A DNA stretch of 64,000 bases from Emcibacteraceae bacterium (GCA_021774795.1 JAJFIR010000012.1:1-64000); one strand, 5' to 3'. Counted from the first letter of the stretch, positions 36,654-48,214 are shown. Notes: generated by a model from the sequence alone, not told the origin. A program made the numbers and translations.

Positions 36654-37259
36654 TTATTTCTTTCCGATTTTTGGTTCGGTTCCGCTAAGAAGTCGCTTAA
36701 TGTTTTCTGTATGTTTTAGTAGAATAAGAATACACAATATACCCGCAAGAATTGCAAGTTTTAAATCAGAAAATATGTAGCTATATAAAGGTGACAGCAC
36801 AGCTGCTACCAGGGCCGACAAAGAAGAAATGCGAAAAATAAGGGCTGTTACGACCCAAGTTAGACATGAGGCAAGTCCGGCTAACGGGTTAAGTGCTATA
36901 ATAATACCCAAGAATGTTGCGACACCTTTCCCACCGGTGAATTTTAAAAAGATAGAATATAAATGTCCCGTAAAGGCTCCTGCTCCCGCATATAATCCTG
37001 CACCGGGATAAAAATACTCAGTAAGAAGAACTGCTGTCGCTCCTTTGCCGATATCCAAAATTAATGTAAGAAGTGCGAGTAACTTATTACCGGTTCGAAG
37101 AACATTAGTGGCACCAATGTTACCTGATCCGATTTCGCGTATATCACCGTGACCGGCAAGTCTTGTAAGTACTAATCCGAATGGTATAGATCCCAGAATA
37201 TACCCGCCGCACAAAATTGCAGCAATTAAACCATATGAATATTCAGGCAACATATTCAA
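36654..37259 (-). CDS. plsY: PlsY, glycerol-3-phosphate acyltransferase
   Basis: A 201-residue inner-membrane protein with about five helices. Conserved loops are GSIPFGLVLTR, GSGNIGATNVLRTGN and TGGKGVATFLGI. It uses acyl-phosphate to acylate glycerol-3-phosphate, the first step of phospholipid synthesis with PlsX. Its start overlaps the end of the upstream dihydroorotase-like gene by 17 bases, indicating coupling. Confidence 0.95.
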   Translation of the reverse strand: MNMLPEYSYGLIAAILCGGYILGSIPFGLVLTRLAGHGDIREIGSGNIGATNVLRTGNKLLALLTLILDIGKGATAVLLTEYFYPGAGLYAGAGAFTGHLYSIFLKFTGGKGVATFLGIIIALNPLAGLASCLTWVVTALIFRISSLSALVAAVLSPLYSYIFSDLKLAILAGILCILILLKHTENIKRLLSGTEPKIGKK

Positions 37260-38526
37260 AAACGCTTACCCCCCCAACAACAGTTTTGGTGACACGTCCT
37301 TGGACAGGTCGACCGTCAAAAGGTGTGTTTTTAGTAATGCTCACCATTTTTTCCGGTTCTATTCGATGGGGGCTATTTAAATCAAATATACAAAGGTCAG
37401 CAGGGGTACCTACTTCAAGGACACCGCCCGGCAGCTTCATTATTTTTGCAGGATTACAGGTTAACTTTGCAAGCAGTTCCAAAAGCTCTATACTTCCATT
37501 ATGATACATTTCCAAGGATACACTGAACAATGTTTCAAGTCCTATTACACCCGCTTCTGCTTGTTCGTAAGGCACCCGTTTGCTTTCCGGGTCTTCCGGA
37601 TCATGGCCGCTAACAATTACGTCAATAACCCCATCTTTAAGCGCTTTTATAACGGCTACTCTATCTTCTTCTGATCTTAAAGGTGGCGACAGTTTGGTAA
37701 ATGTTCGGTAATCTTCAATGGCATATTCGTTTAAAGATGCGTGAGGTGTCGCAACGCCAGCCGTAATATTTAATCCGGATTTCTTAGCATTTTTAACCAC
37801 TTCTATACTATCGCTGCATGTTATTTGAGATGCATGATATGCGCAGTTGGAAGCTTTTAATAATCTTACATCGCGCTCTAAAACTAGAGTCTCGGCTGCC
37901 GTGGGTATGCCCGGAAGTCCCATGCGTGTTGCGAGGTCTCCCGCATTCATGCAGCCGTTCTTTGAAAGGGTTGGTTCTGCAAGATGCTGCACGACCATCG
38001 CATCAAATGCCGCTGCATACTTAAAAATACGGCTCATAAGGGCTGCATTATCTATTGTTGAGCTGCAATCGGTAAACGCTTGGTAACCCGCGTTGGACAT
38101 TAAGCCAATCTCGGTCATTTCCTTTCCTTGAAGCTGCTTTGTTACTGCTGGCATCGCAACAAAATTAACGAGCGCATTTTTCGCCCTGATGGCCAAATAT
38201 TCAATATGAGCAATGCTATCTATAATGGGATCGGTGTTGGGCTGTACGCAAACTGTCGTGACGCCCCCCGCTGCTGCGGCTTCACCCGTATTTTCTATAG
38301 TGTCCTTATAGTCCGCACCTGGAATACCGACGAAAACCCTCATGTCGATCAAACCCGGGCATAGACATTGACCGTTACAGTCAATCACCTCTGCCTTTTC
38401 CGGTGCTTTAACAGTGTCGCCAAAATCAGCGATTAGATTATCTTTAGTGAGGAGTTCCCCTTTAATATCAAGACCACTTTTCGGATCAAGAAGACGAGTA
38501 TTCTTATAGAGCACATATTTACTCAT
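37243..38526 (-). CDS. pyrC: Dihydroorotase-like protein, non-catalytic type (PyrX)
   Basis: 427 residues, class I dihydroorotase fold. The normal metal motif DxHxH is lost: [16 protein letters not shown] has R and F-V-G in place of the two His. A later His pair is YHASQITCS, with Gln for one His, and [21 protein letters not shown] replaces the catalytic Asp region. These changes match inactive dihydroorotase homologues that support aspartate transcarbamoylase in other bacteria. It overlaps pyrB by four bases. An active dihydroorotase must be elsewhere. The common database name would be pyrC. Confidence 0.85.
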   Translation of the reverse strand: MSKYVLYKNTRLLDPKSGLDIKGELLTKDNLIADFGDTVKAPEKAEVIDCNGQCLCPGLIDMRVFVGIPGADYKDTIENTGEAAAAGGVTTVCVQPNTDPIIDSIAHIEYLAIRAKNALVNFVAMPAVTKQLQGKEMTEIGLMSNAGYQAFTDCSSTIDNAALMSRIFKYAAAFDAMVVQHLAEPTLSKNGCMNAGDLATRMGLPGIPTAAETLVLERDVRLLKASNCAYHASQITCSDSIEVVKNAKKSGLNITAGVATPHASLNEYAIEDYRTFTKLSPPLRSEEDRVAVIKALKDGVIDVIVSGHDPEDPESKRVPYEQAEAGVIGLETLFSVSLEMYHNGSIELLELLAKLTCNPAKIMKLPGGVLEVGTPADLCIFDLNSPHRIEPEKMVSITKNTPFDGRPVQGRVTKTVVGGVSVFEYVA

Positions 38527-39476
38527 TTCTGATCTCCTCTTTTTGATCGGGTTAGAATATCAAGGCAAGCCATGCGAACGGCAACCCCCATTTCAACTTG
38601 TTCCTGTATTGCGCTTCTTGTCAGATCATCTGCCACTGCTGCATCAATTTCAACACCACGGTTCATAGGGCCGGGATGCATAATTAATGCGTCTTCTTTT
38701 GCATGTGATAATTTTTCATAGTCCAATCCATATAGTGAAAAATACTCGCTCACCGTTGGGAAATATCCGCCGTGCATTCTTTCGGTTTGAAGGCGCAGCA
38801 TCATAATAATGTCGCAATCCTTCAGACCTTCCTCCATGTTATAAAAAACCTCTACGCCCATTTTTTCAACACCAGACGGGATAAGTGTGGGGGGGCCTAT
38901 AACACGCACTCGTGCGCCCATGATATTAAGCAGATGTATATTGGAACGAGCCACTCTGCTATGAAGAACATCACCACAAATGGCGACGGTAAGTCTTTCA
39001 ATCCTTTTTTTACGCCTACGAATGGTAAGGGCATCGAGTAAGGCTTGGGTTGGGTGTTCATGTTTTCCGTCGCCAGCATTAAGCACAGCGCAGTCAACTT
39101 TGCGCGACAAAAGCTTTACCGCACCTGATGATCCATGACGAACAACAAGTAAGTCTGGTCGCATCGCATTTAATGTGGAGGCGGTGTCTATCAGTGTTTC
39201 GCCCTTTTTGATGGATGAAGACGACGTGGACATATTGATTACGTCTGCGCCTAATCTTTTTCCAGCAAGTTCAAACGACATCCGGGTTCGAGTTGAATTT
39301 TCAAAGAATAGATTTATTTGTGTTAGCCCGCCGAGCAAATCTTTCTTCTTGTTAGTTCTGCGGTTTTGCTTGACATATTGATCGGCTACATCAAGAATTT
39401 GTGTGATTTCATCTTCTTTTAATCCTTCAATACCCAAAAGATGAGTATGAGGAAATGAAGCATTTTCAAGGGGCAT
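38523..39476 (-). CDS. pyrB: Aspartate carbamoyltransferase
   Basis: 317 residues. Carbamoyl-phosphate-binding motif [54 protein letters not shown] and the C-terminal [12 protein letters not shown] are all present. It condenses carbamoyl phosphate and aspartate in pyrimidine synthesis. It precedes the pseudo-dihydroorotase with a four-base overlap, typical for the dodecameric pair. It follows ruvX by 91 bases. Confidence 0.96.
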   Translation of the reverse strand: MPLENASFPHTHLLGIEGLKEDEITQILDVADQYVKQNRRTNKKKDLLGGLTQINLFFENSTRTRMSFELAGKRLGADVINMSTSSSSIKKGETLIDTASTLNAMRPDLLVVRHGSSGAVKLLSRKVDCAVLNAGDGKHEHPTQALLDALTIRRRKKRIERLTVAICGDVLHSRVARSNIHLLNIMGARVRVIGPPTLIPSGVEKMGVEVFYNMEEGLKDCDIIMMLRLQTERMHGGYFPTVSEYFSLYGLDYEKLSHAKEDALIMHPGPMNRGVEIDAAVADDLTRSAIQEQVEMGVAVRMACLDILTRSKRGDQK

Positions 39477-39567
39477 ATTCAGTCCTTAAATTCATGATTA
39501 CGATAAGGTTCTGAAAATCAAGTATATAGATGTAATCATTAGTATGGGCAAGTGATTTGTGGATTTT

Positions 39568-40029
39568 CTATTTCCAAGATAAATTGTCAAGTACACCTTG
39601 CAATATATAGGAAGCCGCCATTTTATCGACAAGTTCGCTGCGGCGTTTTCGACTTGTATCCGCTTCCAATAATGTACGTGTCACCGCGACTGTTGAAAGC
39701 CGTTCATCCCAAAAGCTTATCGGAATATCTGTTTTTTCAGCCATATTTATAGCGAATTGTCTTGTTGACTGGCATCTGGGTCCTTCCGATCCATCCATGT
39801 TCATCGGCAGGCCCAATATGATTCCCCCAACATTTTGTTCGTTAATAATAGTAAGTAGCCTGTCCGCATCTATGGTAAACTTGACGCGTTTAATTGTTTC
39901 CATCGGCGTAGCGACGGTTAGCAAAATATCGGATAACGCAATGCCAATTGTCTTTGAACCAAGGTCAAGTCCAAGTAAACGCTCACCTTTTCTGATATGT
40001 GATTTTAACTCGTTATATTCTACTATCAT
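39568..40029 (-). CDS. ruvX: RuvX/YqgF, RNase H-like nuclease
   Basis: 153 residues. LLGLDLGSKTIGIALSD starts the RNase H-like fold with the first Asp, GLPMNMDGSEGPRCQSTR the middle loop, and WDERLSTVAVTRTL the Glu. The C-terminal end (RRSELVDKMAASYILQGVL) carries the last Asp. YqgF is linked to 16S rRNA 5'-end processing and to Holliday junction resolution. It heads the leftward block and is divergent from the TPP riboswitch. Confidence 0.93.
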   Translation of the reverse strand: MIVEYNELKSHIRKGERLLGLDLGSKTIGIALSDILLTVATPMETIKRVKFTIDADRLLTIINEQNVGGIILGLPMNMDGSEGPRCQSTRQFAINMAEKTDIPISFWDERLSTVAVTRTLLEADTSRKRRSELVDKMAASYILQGVLDNLSWK

Positions 40030-40125
40030 GGTCCTGCTTATACAGTGATTGCTGCCCGTTTTCTATGATATATTTTGGCTGCATAATTAACTTGTATTTG
40101 TGGTAAAATTATATAAGCATATACC

Positions 40126-40219
40126 CATTCCTAGGGGAGTTTAGTAAACTGAGATTCCATTCCTATTAATGGTAACCCTTAGAACCTGATCCGGGTTATT
40201 CTGGCGGAGGGAAGGAATT
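40126..40219 (+). promoter_or_regulatory. TPP riboswitch (thi box)
   Basis: The aptamer pattern is complete: P1 strands ATTCCT (40127-40132) and AGGAAT (40213-40218), GGGGAG, CTGAGA at 40149-40154, ACCCTT-GAACCTGATCCGGGTTATTCTGGCGGAGGGA-type elements at 40174-40212 (given here as separate conserved blocks). It lies about 80 bases before the thiC ATG. Thiamine pyrophosphate binding should lower thiC expression, probably by hiding the ribosome site or by termination. Confidence 0.93.
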
Positions 40220-40227
40220 CAAATTAA

Positions 40228-42135
<1,908 letters not shown>

Positions 42136-42155
42136 ACCAGAACACTATATTAAAG

Positions 42156-42192
42156 AAAAACCCATTTAAATAGAGAGTTTAAATGGGTTTTT
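42156..42192 (+). terminator. Strong hairpin terminator after thiC
   Basis: Fifteen bases AAAAACCCATTTAAA (42156-42170) pair perfectly with 42178-42192 over a 7-base loop, ending in TTTTT. It lies 20 bases after the thiC stop and should end the transcript. The reverse strand also ends in T-run, so it may act both ways. Confidence 0.9.
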
Positions 42193-42250
42193 AGTGACCA
42201 ATACAGTTTCAATGGTTATGGTTTGCAAAAGATTACTCTATGGGAAAAGA

Positions 42251-42904
42251 ATGAAAATGTCAGATTTAATGAGTAAGCTGTCGTCTTGTTACACGGGTGT
42301 TGTTCATGATATCATGCGTGAGATGGGATTTCAAAATTTTACCTTGCCTAAGGAAATCACACCGCTTGTTGAAGGCGAGGTCTTATGCGGCCCAATTTTT
42401 ACAATAGAAGGAAAAGTTGATGAGAACGCGGATGCTCATCAAACACTTCTTGAATGGACGGGGTTATTATCTAAAGCAAAAAGCGGCCATATTTGGGTGT
42501 GTCAGCCTAATGATTTGAATGTCGCCTTCATGGGTGAATTATCCGCAGAAACTTTATTAAAAAAAGGCGTGTTGGGATGCGTTATCGACGGAGGAATTAG
42601 AGACACGAGCTTTATTACAGATATTAACTTTCCAACTTGGCGGCGTTTTCATACACCACGTGATATAGTAGGTTATTGGCTACCAACTAAATTTAATAAA
42701 CCAATAGTTATCGGAAATGTTACGCTAAATGCGGGGGATTATTTACTGGGTGATCGTGATGGCATCATTTGTATTCCAAAAAACAATGTTGAAGAAATAA
42801 CGGAGAAATCTATAGTAGCCATAAAAACCGAAAGTAAAGTCCGTACGGCAATTTTATCAGGAATTGATCCACGAGAAGCATATTTAAAGTTTGACAAGTT
42901 TTAG
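42251..42904 (+). CDS. RraA/HMG-aldolase-family protein
   Basis: 217 residues from the ATG at 42251 (MKMSDLMSKL), chosen because GGGAAAAGA lies before it. The RraA fold shows VVHDIMREMG, GPIFTIEG, and CVIDGGIRDTSFI with the G-x-x-x-D...RD motif that binds substrate and metal in 4-hydroxy-4-methyl-2-oxoglutarate aldolases. Pyruvate-forming aldolase/decarboxylase is the most likely activity, or an RNase E-inhibitor-like role. It lies 31 bases before a sugar symporter gene, suggesting use on a sugar-acid product. Confidence 0.75.
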   Translation: MKMSDLMSKLSSCYTGVVHDIMREMGFQNFTLPKEITPLVEGEVLCGPIFTIEGKVDENADAHQTLLEWTGLLSKAKSGHIWVCQPNDLNVAFMGELSAETLLKKGVLGCVIDGGIRDTSFITDINFPTWRRFHTPRDIVGYWLPTKFNKPIVIGNVTLNAGDYLLGDRDGIICIPKNNVEEITEKSIVAIKTESKVRTAILSGIDPREAYLKFDKF

Positions 42905-42935
42905 TTATGAAATGAAAGTGTTATAAGAACTCAAA

Positions 42936-44246
42936 ATGAATAAAGCAAATCCCGTTTCTCAAAATAATAATCAGTATCTTTTTGCTCTGGCTTTGATCGT
43001 TAGCTTGTTTTTTATGTGGGGGGTTGCCAATAATTTAAACGATATTTTGATTAAGCAGTTTAAAAAAGCTTTTGAATTAAATGATCTACAATCTGGGCTT
43101 GTGCAATCAGCCTTTTATTTTGGTTACTTCGTTTTTGCGATGCCAGCGGCCCTTGCGATGCGCCGTTACGGGTATAAAAATATTATTATATTCGGGCTGA
43201 TTATATATGCGCTAGGGGCTTTTTTATTCTACCCCGCAGCAGAGAAAGGTTCATATAATTTCTTTCTATTTGCGCTTTTTATTATCGCCAGCGGGCTAGC
43301 ATTTTTAGAAACAACTGCTAATCCATATGTCATTTCACTGGGTAAACCGGAGACGGCAGCCTGGCGGTTGAATTTAGCGCAGGCATTTAATCCGCTCGGC
43401 TCAATAGTGGGCGTTTTTATTGGACGGGAATTTATTTTATCCGGCGTTGAATATAACGCTGACGAGCTCAGTAAATTATCACCGCAAGCTCAAGACGCTT
43501 TTTATTTGAGCGAAAGGCTTGCGGTACAAACGCCGTATCTTATTTTGGGAATGATCGTTCTTATCTGGAGTTTAATCATTTTTCTAACTAAATTCCCAAC
43601 GGTGAAAATCGAAGATGACAATGCACGCAGTGATAAAAGCGCGGGGTTCAAGGGGTTAAAACAATTTCCGCATCTCTATCTTGGTGCGGTAGCGCAATTT
43701 AGTTATGTCGGGGCTCAGGTCGGAATCTGGAGCTACCTGATCAGGTATGCGCAGCACACGGTTCCTGGCATGCCAGAAAAAATTGCCGCTGATTATTTAA
43801 CCTATGCCATATTTGCATTTATGATTGGTCGTTTCGTCGGAACAGTCCTTATAAAATATGTAGCTGCGCATAAATTAATGGCACTATTTGCTGTAGTTAA
43901 TGTTGTTCTGATGATTTTTGCAATATTTATGGATGGCTATTTGGGGCTTTATTGCCTTGTCGCGGCGAGCTTTTTTATGTCTGTGATGTATCCGACTATT
44001 TTTGCCTTAAGCATTGATGGTCTTGGCCCCTATGCAAAATCAGGCTCTTCTTTAATTGTTATGGCGATTATAGGCGGGGCTATTTTAACGGCCTTAATGG
44101 GGTATGTTTCTGATGTTTCAACTATAAAATATGCCTTTATGGTGCCGATGATTTGTTTTGCATTTGTGTTTTACTTTGCACTATGGGGAAAGAAAATCGG
44201 CCGCGCGAATTTTTCATACAAACCAAGCGCGACCGCTAGAAGCTGA
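42936..44246 (+). CDS. FucP-type sugar:proton symporter (MFS)
   Basis: 436 residues, 12 membrane helices. FFMWGVANNLNDILIKQFKKAFEL, LVQSAFYFGYFVFAMPAAL, and LETTANPYVISLGKPETAAWRLNLAQAFNPLG match the L-fucose:H+ symporter family (FHS). Substrates may be fucose, glucose, galactose or other sugars. It probably forms a unit with the RraA-like gene upstream. It ends 80 bases before the restriction gene on the opposite strand. No fucose catabolic enzymes are nearby. Confidence 0.85.
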   Translation: MNKANPVSQNNNQYLFALALIVSLFFMWGVANNLNDILIKQFKKAFELNDLQSGLVQSAFYFGYFVFAMPAALAMRRYGYKNIIIFGLIIYALGAFLFYPAAEKGSYNFFLFALFIIASGLAFLETTANPYVISLGKPETAAWRLNLAQAFNPLGSIVGVFIGREFILSGVEYNADELSKLSPQAQDAFYLSERLAVQTPYLILGMIVLIWSLIIFLTKFPTVKIEDDNARSDKSAGFKGLKQFPHLYLGAVAQFSYVGAQVGIWSYLIRYAQHTVPGMPEKIAADYLTYAIFAFMIGRFVGTVLIKYVAAHKLMALFAVVNVVLMIFAIFMDGYLGLYCLVAASFFMSVMYPTIFALSIDGLGPYAKSGSSLIVMAIIGGAILTALMGYVSDVSTIKYAFMVPMICFAFVFYFALWGKKIGRANFSYKPSATARS

Positions 44247-44248
44247 AG

Positions 44249-44278
44249 CTAGTAAAGAAAGCAACGAGAGCTTTTAGG
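44249..44278 (+). repeat. Short sequence resembling the thiC 3' end
   Basis: After the fucP stop, TAAAGAAAGCAACGA is identical to thiC 42110-42124, and in the right frame it reads EASKESNESF-stop against [10 protein letters not shown]-stop at the thiC C-terminus. The flanking bases differ. It could be a partial duplicate of the thiC tail, or coincidence; in any case no coding function can be assigned. Confidence 0.4.
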
Positions 44279-44327
44279 AGCTTTCAAATCCACGTAAATA
44301 TATAAAGTTAAAGTCAATCGGCGAGTT

Positions 44328-47300
44328 TTATGATTTTGGAAGAAAGTCTATTTTGTCGATTTCTTTCATCACATGATCTGTTTCGGTCAGTGCAACGATG
44401 ATGCGTTGATAATGCATAATATCGTCAAGAGTTAAATTACGTCCTTTTCGGTCTTTAAGCCATTTTTGTGCTGGCTGATAACCACCAATATAAAATTCCC
44501 ATGCCACTTTCGGTACATTTCCAAAATACTGAGTTGTATTTATCCAAACTTTGCCGTCTTCAAAACATGGCTTAATCAATTCATGATCGCCATCGACAGG
44601 ATAGGTTGTAATAAGCTCATCCAATTTCTCACTTTCCATCAGGTGAAGCTCACGAAGTTCAGCTCCTTTCTTAGCAAGAGCATCGAATTTTTTTTGATCA
44701 GATGAGTAAGGGATGCGCGGAAAATCAGTTTTTAAAAATTCTGTATAACGTTTTCGATACTTAGGAGCATGCAGCACAGCATAGATATAATCGAAAAGGG
44801 CTTCTGGTTCTAAATTAGGGATAATATCTTTGAACTTGGAATAAATCTTAGAATCAAGGTTTGGATGTCTATCATTTAAGGCTCCATCATGAAATAGGTA
44901 CAGTGGGAAATGATATGACTGAATTGTTCTTTCGGCGCACTTCATTTCTGATAAGTTATCGGTTACAAAAAAGTGATCAATACTTCCAGATTTGTTTTGT
45001 CTCGCCGTTAATAAAGCAATATTATTTCCGTTTATCATGTGTTTCATAGTACGGTGACGGGGTCTGCCGTGAAATGCACTAGATTTACCAGTATATGCAG
45101 TGTAGCGAGTGTCAAACGGTCTATAGGCAATATTACAATATTGGGGATTATTACTTACTAAATCTGACTGTGCTGCTTGAACTGTCCATACTCCATCTTC
45201 TTTAATTTTATATTTTTTATTGATCTCGTCAATGTCATTATTAAGAATATATGAAATTACTTCTTCTCTTTCTTTTTCAGAAATATATATAGTCATGGCG
45301 TCCTTTTTTGTTTGGATTCCTGTGTTGTATTCCAAAAAAAGTTCTGTAATAGAAAAGCCATTCTCATATTCACTTAATGCTTCATAATTTTTAGGTACAA
45401 AGAAGCAATAAGGTTTTTTAATTGATAATTTTTTGAAAGGAGTAGAACTAATATTATTTGATATTAATCGATTGTACTTATTACTACGCGAACCATAACT
45501 ATCGAAATGATAAATATTAGCCAATTTCTGCTTACTATTGTTATGTTTAATAAAAATAAAGATACAAACACCCTGTTGAATATCAAAAACATTGTCATCT
45601 TTTAATCCATCGGGAGTTTTTTCTTTCTGTTTTGAGTTTCCATGAAGATCATAAATATATATTTCGTCAAATGTCTCCATGAGATGTATTCTCAATTGAC
45701 GATGAGTTACACCACTTAAAAAACTATTATTAGTGATCATTGAAACAATTCCATAACCAGTTCTCTCAACATAATGTTCGGCATATCGAATAAATTTTAT
45801 GTAGTCGTCATCTAAGTTAATTTTTTTCTCTTTTAATCCAACTTTATAATCTTGTATAAGGTTCTGAATCCATTCACCTTTATTAGTACTACTCACCGAA
45901 TAGGGTGGGTTACCAAATGCAACCATAATGGGCATGTTTTTTTTGATCCAGCTTGCTTCATTGGCTTCACGGGAAAGCCAACTAGCGAATAGACTATCCA
46001 TTTCTGGATGGTGTTCTTCTAAACTATTGGTTAAATAGACGCTTAAGCGTGGTGGATTATGTTCATTTGATGGTTTGTATCCGGTTTCTTGTAATAACAA
46101 ATCCAGTTTCATATGGCACATGGCATAACTAGCCATCAGCAGTTCAAATCCGTGCATACGTGGAAGCAGGTCATTTTCTACATAACTACTCCAAATGCCT
46201 TCCTGCCCCTTATACTTTTTATAAATTTGTTTAACAGTTTCCGCCAGAAAAGTACCTGTTCCAGTGGCAACATCAAGTAGCTGGACTTTATGAACTTCTT
46301 TCGTTTCAATAGCTTTTTTTGATTTAGTTCGGTTGTCGATTTTTTGTGCGTCGACCTTAATTTTAATCTTTGATTTATCAGCAATACCGTCTTTTAAGCC
46401 AAAATGGGTTTTTAGCACTTCATCAATGGCACGGACGATGAAATTAACTACTGGTTCCGGCGTGTACCATACGCCACGGGCTTTACGTAGTGATTTGTCA
46501 TATTTCGCAAGGAAAGTTTCATAGAAATGCAGCATCGGATCTTTTTGACCCGTGGAGGAACCAAAATCTTCAAGGATTTTATCAAGATCAGAAAATAGAA
46601 AGACTTCGCATAGCGCGTCAACAATCCAGACGACCCGTTCTTCAAGCTCCGGACCGGCGATATAGCTAAAAAGTTGGCGTAAAAACGGATTGCTTTTAGG
46701 AATTAAGAGAAGAGCTTCGCTACGCGAGAAGCTTTCTTTTGTTTTGTCATGTAAACGTGCTGTAAATAAACCGTATGCGATGGTTTGCGCATAGACATCG
46801 GCAAACTGTTCTTCTGTCATGTCATGCATTAATACTTTTTGGAAAACTTTAAGTTGATCTTTTAAACTGCTGTCTTCTTCGGCCAAAATGACATTATGGA
46901 AAACATGTTTCATGAGTTTGGCTTTATGAGCCATCATTTCTGCCAGTTTCTTTGCAGATTTAATTGTCTGACCTTGGAAAGCGGAGAAATCCAGAAGAAG
47001 AGTTTTGAGACGATCATAATTCTCAGGTATTGGCTTTACTTGCCCATTTTCGATTTCGCCAATACGTATTACATCAACTTTTTCACCATTCAGGTAAAAA
47101 CGAAATTCCAGATAATCAGTTAGGATTAAATTATCAAGGGATTCAAGGTAACGCTTAAGTTGATCTGTTTTTTCAGTTTTACTGAGGTCGTTGTCAATAT
47201 CTTTTGCTTCGATATAACCTACATCAATTTTATTTTGATGAAGAATATAATCAGGTGCACCACATTGAATATGAGCAGGATCATTAACAGCCGTAACGTC

Positions 47301-47411
47301 AGGCATAATGTCTTCGATAAGTATTTTTAGTGCTGGGCGGTAGGCGTGTTCACGAGCGATGCCGGTGTTATATTGATTTTGAATATCTTCGATATATTTT
47401 TGAAACGGCAT
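44328..47411 (-). CDS. Single-chain restriction-modification enzyme (type IIG-like)
   Basis: 1027 residues. The N-terminal CGAPDYILHQNKIDVGYIEAKD fits a PD-(D/E)xK nuclease site (PD...ExK). An Eco57I-like N6-adenine methyltransferase follows: LLDVATGTGTFLAETV (SAM-binding motif I) and AFGNPPYSVS (catalytic NPPY). The C-terminal third should hold the target-recognition domain. No helicase motifs are seen and length is below the 1500 or more of type ISP enzymes, so type IIG is the best fit. No separate specificity gene is nearby. It would both methylate and cut DNA. Lower GC than neighbours suggests transfer. Confidence 0.82.
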   Translation of the reverse strand: MPFQKYIEDIQNQYNTGIAREHAYRPALKILIEDIMPDVTAVNDPAHIQCGAPDYILHQNKIDVGYIEAKDIDNDLSKTEKTDQLKRYLESLDNLILTDYLEFRFYLNGEKVDVIRIGEIENGQVKPIPENYDRLKTLLLDFSAFQGQTIKSAKKLAEMMAHKAKLMKHVFHNVILAEEDSSLKDQLKVFQKVLMHDMTEEQFADVYAQTIAYGLFTARLHDKTKESFSRSEALLLIPKSNPFLRQLFSYIAGPELEERVVWIVDALCEVFLFSDLDKILEDFGSSTGQKDPMLHFYETFLAKYDKSLRKARGVWYTPEPVVNFIVRAIDEVLKTHFGLKDGIADKSKIKIKVDAQKIDNRTKSKKAIETKEVHKVQLLDVATGTGTFLAETVKQIYKKYKGQEGIWSSYVENDLLPRMHGFELLMASYAMCHMKLDLLLQETGYKPSNEHNPPRLSVYLTNSLEEHHPEMDSLFASWLSREANEASWIKKNMPIMVAFGNPPYSVSSTNKGEWIQNLIQDYKVGLKEKKINLDDDYIKFIRYAEHYVERTGYGIVSMITNNSFLSGVTHRQLRIHLMETFDEIYIYDLHGNSKQKEKTPDGLKDDNVFDIQQGVCIFIFIKHNNSKQKLANIYHFDSYGSRSNKYNRLISNNISSTPFKKLSIKKPYCFFVPKNYEALSEYENGFSITELFLEYNTGIQTKKDAMTIYISEKEREEVISYILNNDIDEINKKYKIKEDGVWTVQAAQSDLVSNNPQYCNIAYRPFDTRYTAYTGKSSAFHGRPRHRTMKHMINGNNIALLTARQNKSGSIDHFFVTDNLSEMKCAERTIQSYHFPLYLFHDGALNDRHPNLDSKIYSKFKDIIPNLEPEALFDYIYAVLHAPKYRKRYTEFLKTDFPRIPYSSDQKKFDALAKKGAELRELHLMESEKLDELITTYPVDGDHELIKPCFEDGKVWINTTQYFGNVPKVAWEFYIGGYQPAQKWLKDRKGRNLTLDDIMHYQRIIVALTETDHVMKEIDKIDFLPKS

Positions 47412-47542
47412 ACAAATACTTCCCCATATAATTATTCTTGCACTAACTAAAGTAATTCACACTACTTTATCTTTTAATTTAAGGCGAGGAGGATTTTTAA
47501 TTCAGTATGCGCAGAAGTCGTTATTCCTATATTAATTACACA
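47412..47542. other. Gap upstream of the restriction gene
   Basis: 131 AT-rich bases between the restriction gene start and the TetR remnant stop. It presumably holds the promoter of the restriction gene (minus strand); no confident box, RNA or ORF is seen. Confidence 0.3.
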
Positions 47543-47818
47543 TTAAAGACTGGATTTGAGGGTTTTTATTAAATTTGCATGTGCTTCGGTTAATTCTTCT
47601 ACGGATAGGCCACTTCGCACCATTACCCGAAACCCGGAATATACCGCGAGGAGCCAACGTGCCTTGATGGCAAGTGTATGTTCATCAATAGTTGGTGAAA
47701 CATCCTTTAGTGCTTTTACCAACCCCTGTTCCATTTTTTTAAACCCGCGCTGCACCATATCTGATGTTTCCGGGTTTAATGCTGCACGGTCAGATGAAGC
47801 ATTACATAAAAAACTCAA
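47543..47818 (-). pseudogene. TetR-family regulator, C-terminal remnant
   Basis: About 90 codons match the C-terminal ligand-binding half of TetR/AcrR regulators: FLCNASSDRAALNPETSDMV, RGFKKMEQGLVKALKD, IKARWLLAVYSGFRVMVRSG. The N-terminal helix-turn-helix (about 100 residues) is missing; an in-frame TGA precedes the fragment and no ATG or ribosome site remains (TTG only). A DNA-binding function is excluded. The breakpoint lies near 47820, next to a hairpin. Confidence 0.75.
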
Positions 47819-47827
47819 GTAAACTCA

Positions 47828-47866
47828 GGATCAATGGGAGAGCAACGCTGCTAACTCCATTGATCC
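47828..47866 (-). terminator. Hairpin after the DUF4870 gene
   Basis: GGATCAATGG (47828-47837) pairs with CCATTGATCC (47857-47866), with a further inner AGC/GCT pairing in the loop. It abuts the stop of the DUF4870 gene (47867), and on the minus strand a T-run (TTTTTT) follows after about 14 bases. A likely terminator. Confidence 0.6.
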
Positions 47867-48214
47867 TTAAGGTTTAAATTTTTCACTCAACTGTTCGGCA
47901 TAACTGGTGAGAAAATCGAGTCTTAAAGGCTTTTTATTTAATGCGGTAACAATGAATACGATCCAGAGGACGAGTGTTGCGAGGCTAAGGAGGCTCATAA
48001 GCATTAAACCACCCATGAAAAGAAACATGGGCAGTATAAAATTTAAAAGCGTGATGCTACCGAAAATGATAATCGATTGCGCGGCATGGTACCTGACAGT
48101 GTCATTTTCTTTTTCAATTAAAAGAATGATTAAACCGGAAATCCAGCCGAGTGCATAACAAAGAGCGATGGCAACGTGTTCAGGGGTTCCTATAGATGTG
48201 GGTTTTGATGTCAT
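47867..48214 (-). CDS. Small membrane protein, DUF4870-like
   Basis: 115 residues with three hydrophobic helices (ALCYALGWISGLIILLIE, IIIFGSITLLNFILPMFLF, LLSLATLVLWIVFIVTAL). EKENDTVRYHAAQSIIIFG fits the DUF4870 pattern (a charged ...VRFHA(A)QS... stretch). Function unknown. Separated by 69 bases from the dipeptidase gene on the same strand. Confidence 0.75.
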   Translation of the reverse strand: MTSKPTSIGTPEHVAIALCYALGWISGLIILLIEKENDTVRYHAAQSIIIFGSITLLNFILPMFLFMGGLMLMSLLSLATLVLWIVFIVTALNKKPLRLDFLTSYAEQLSEKFKP

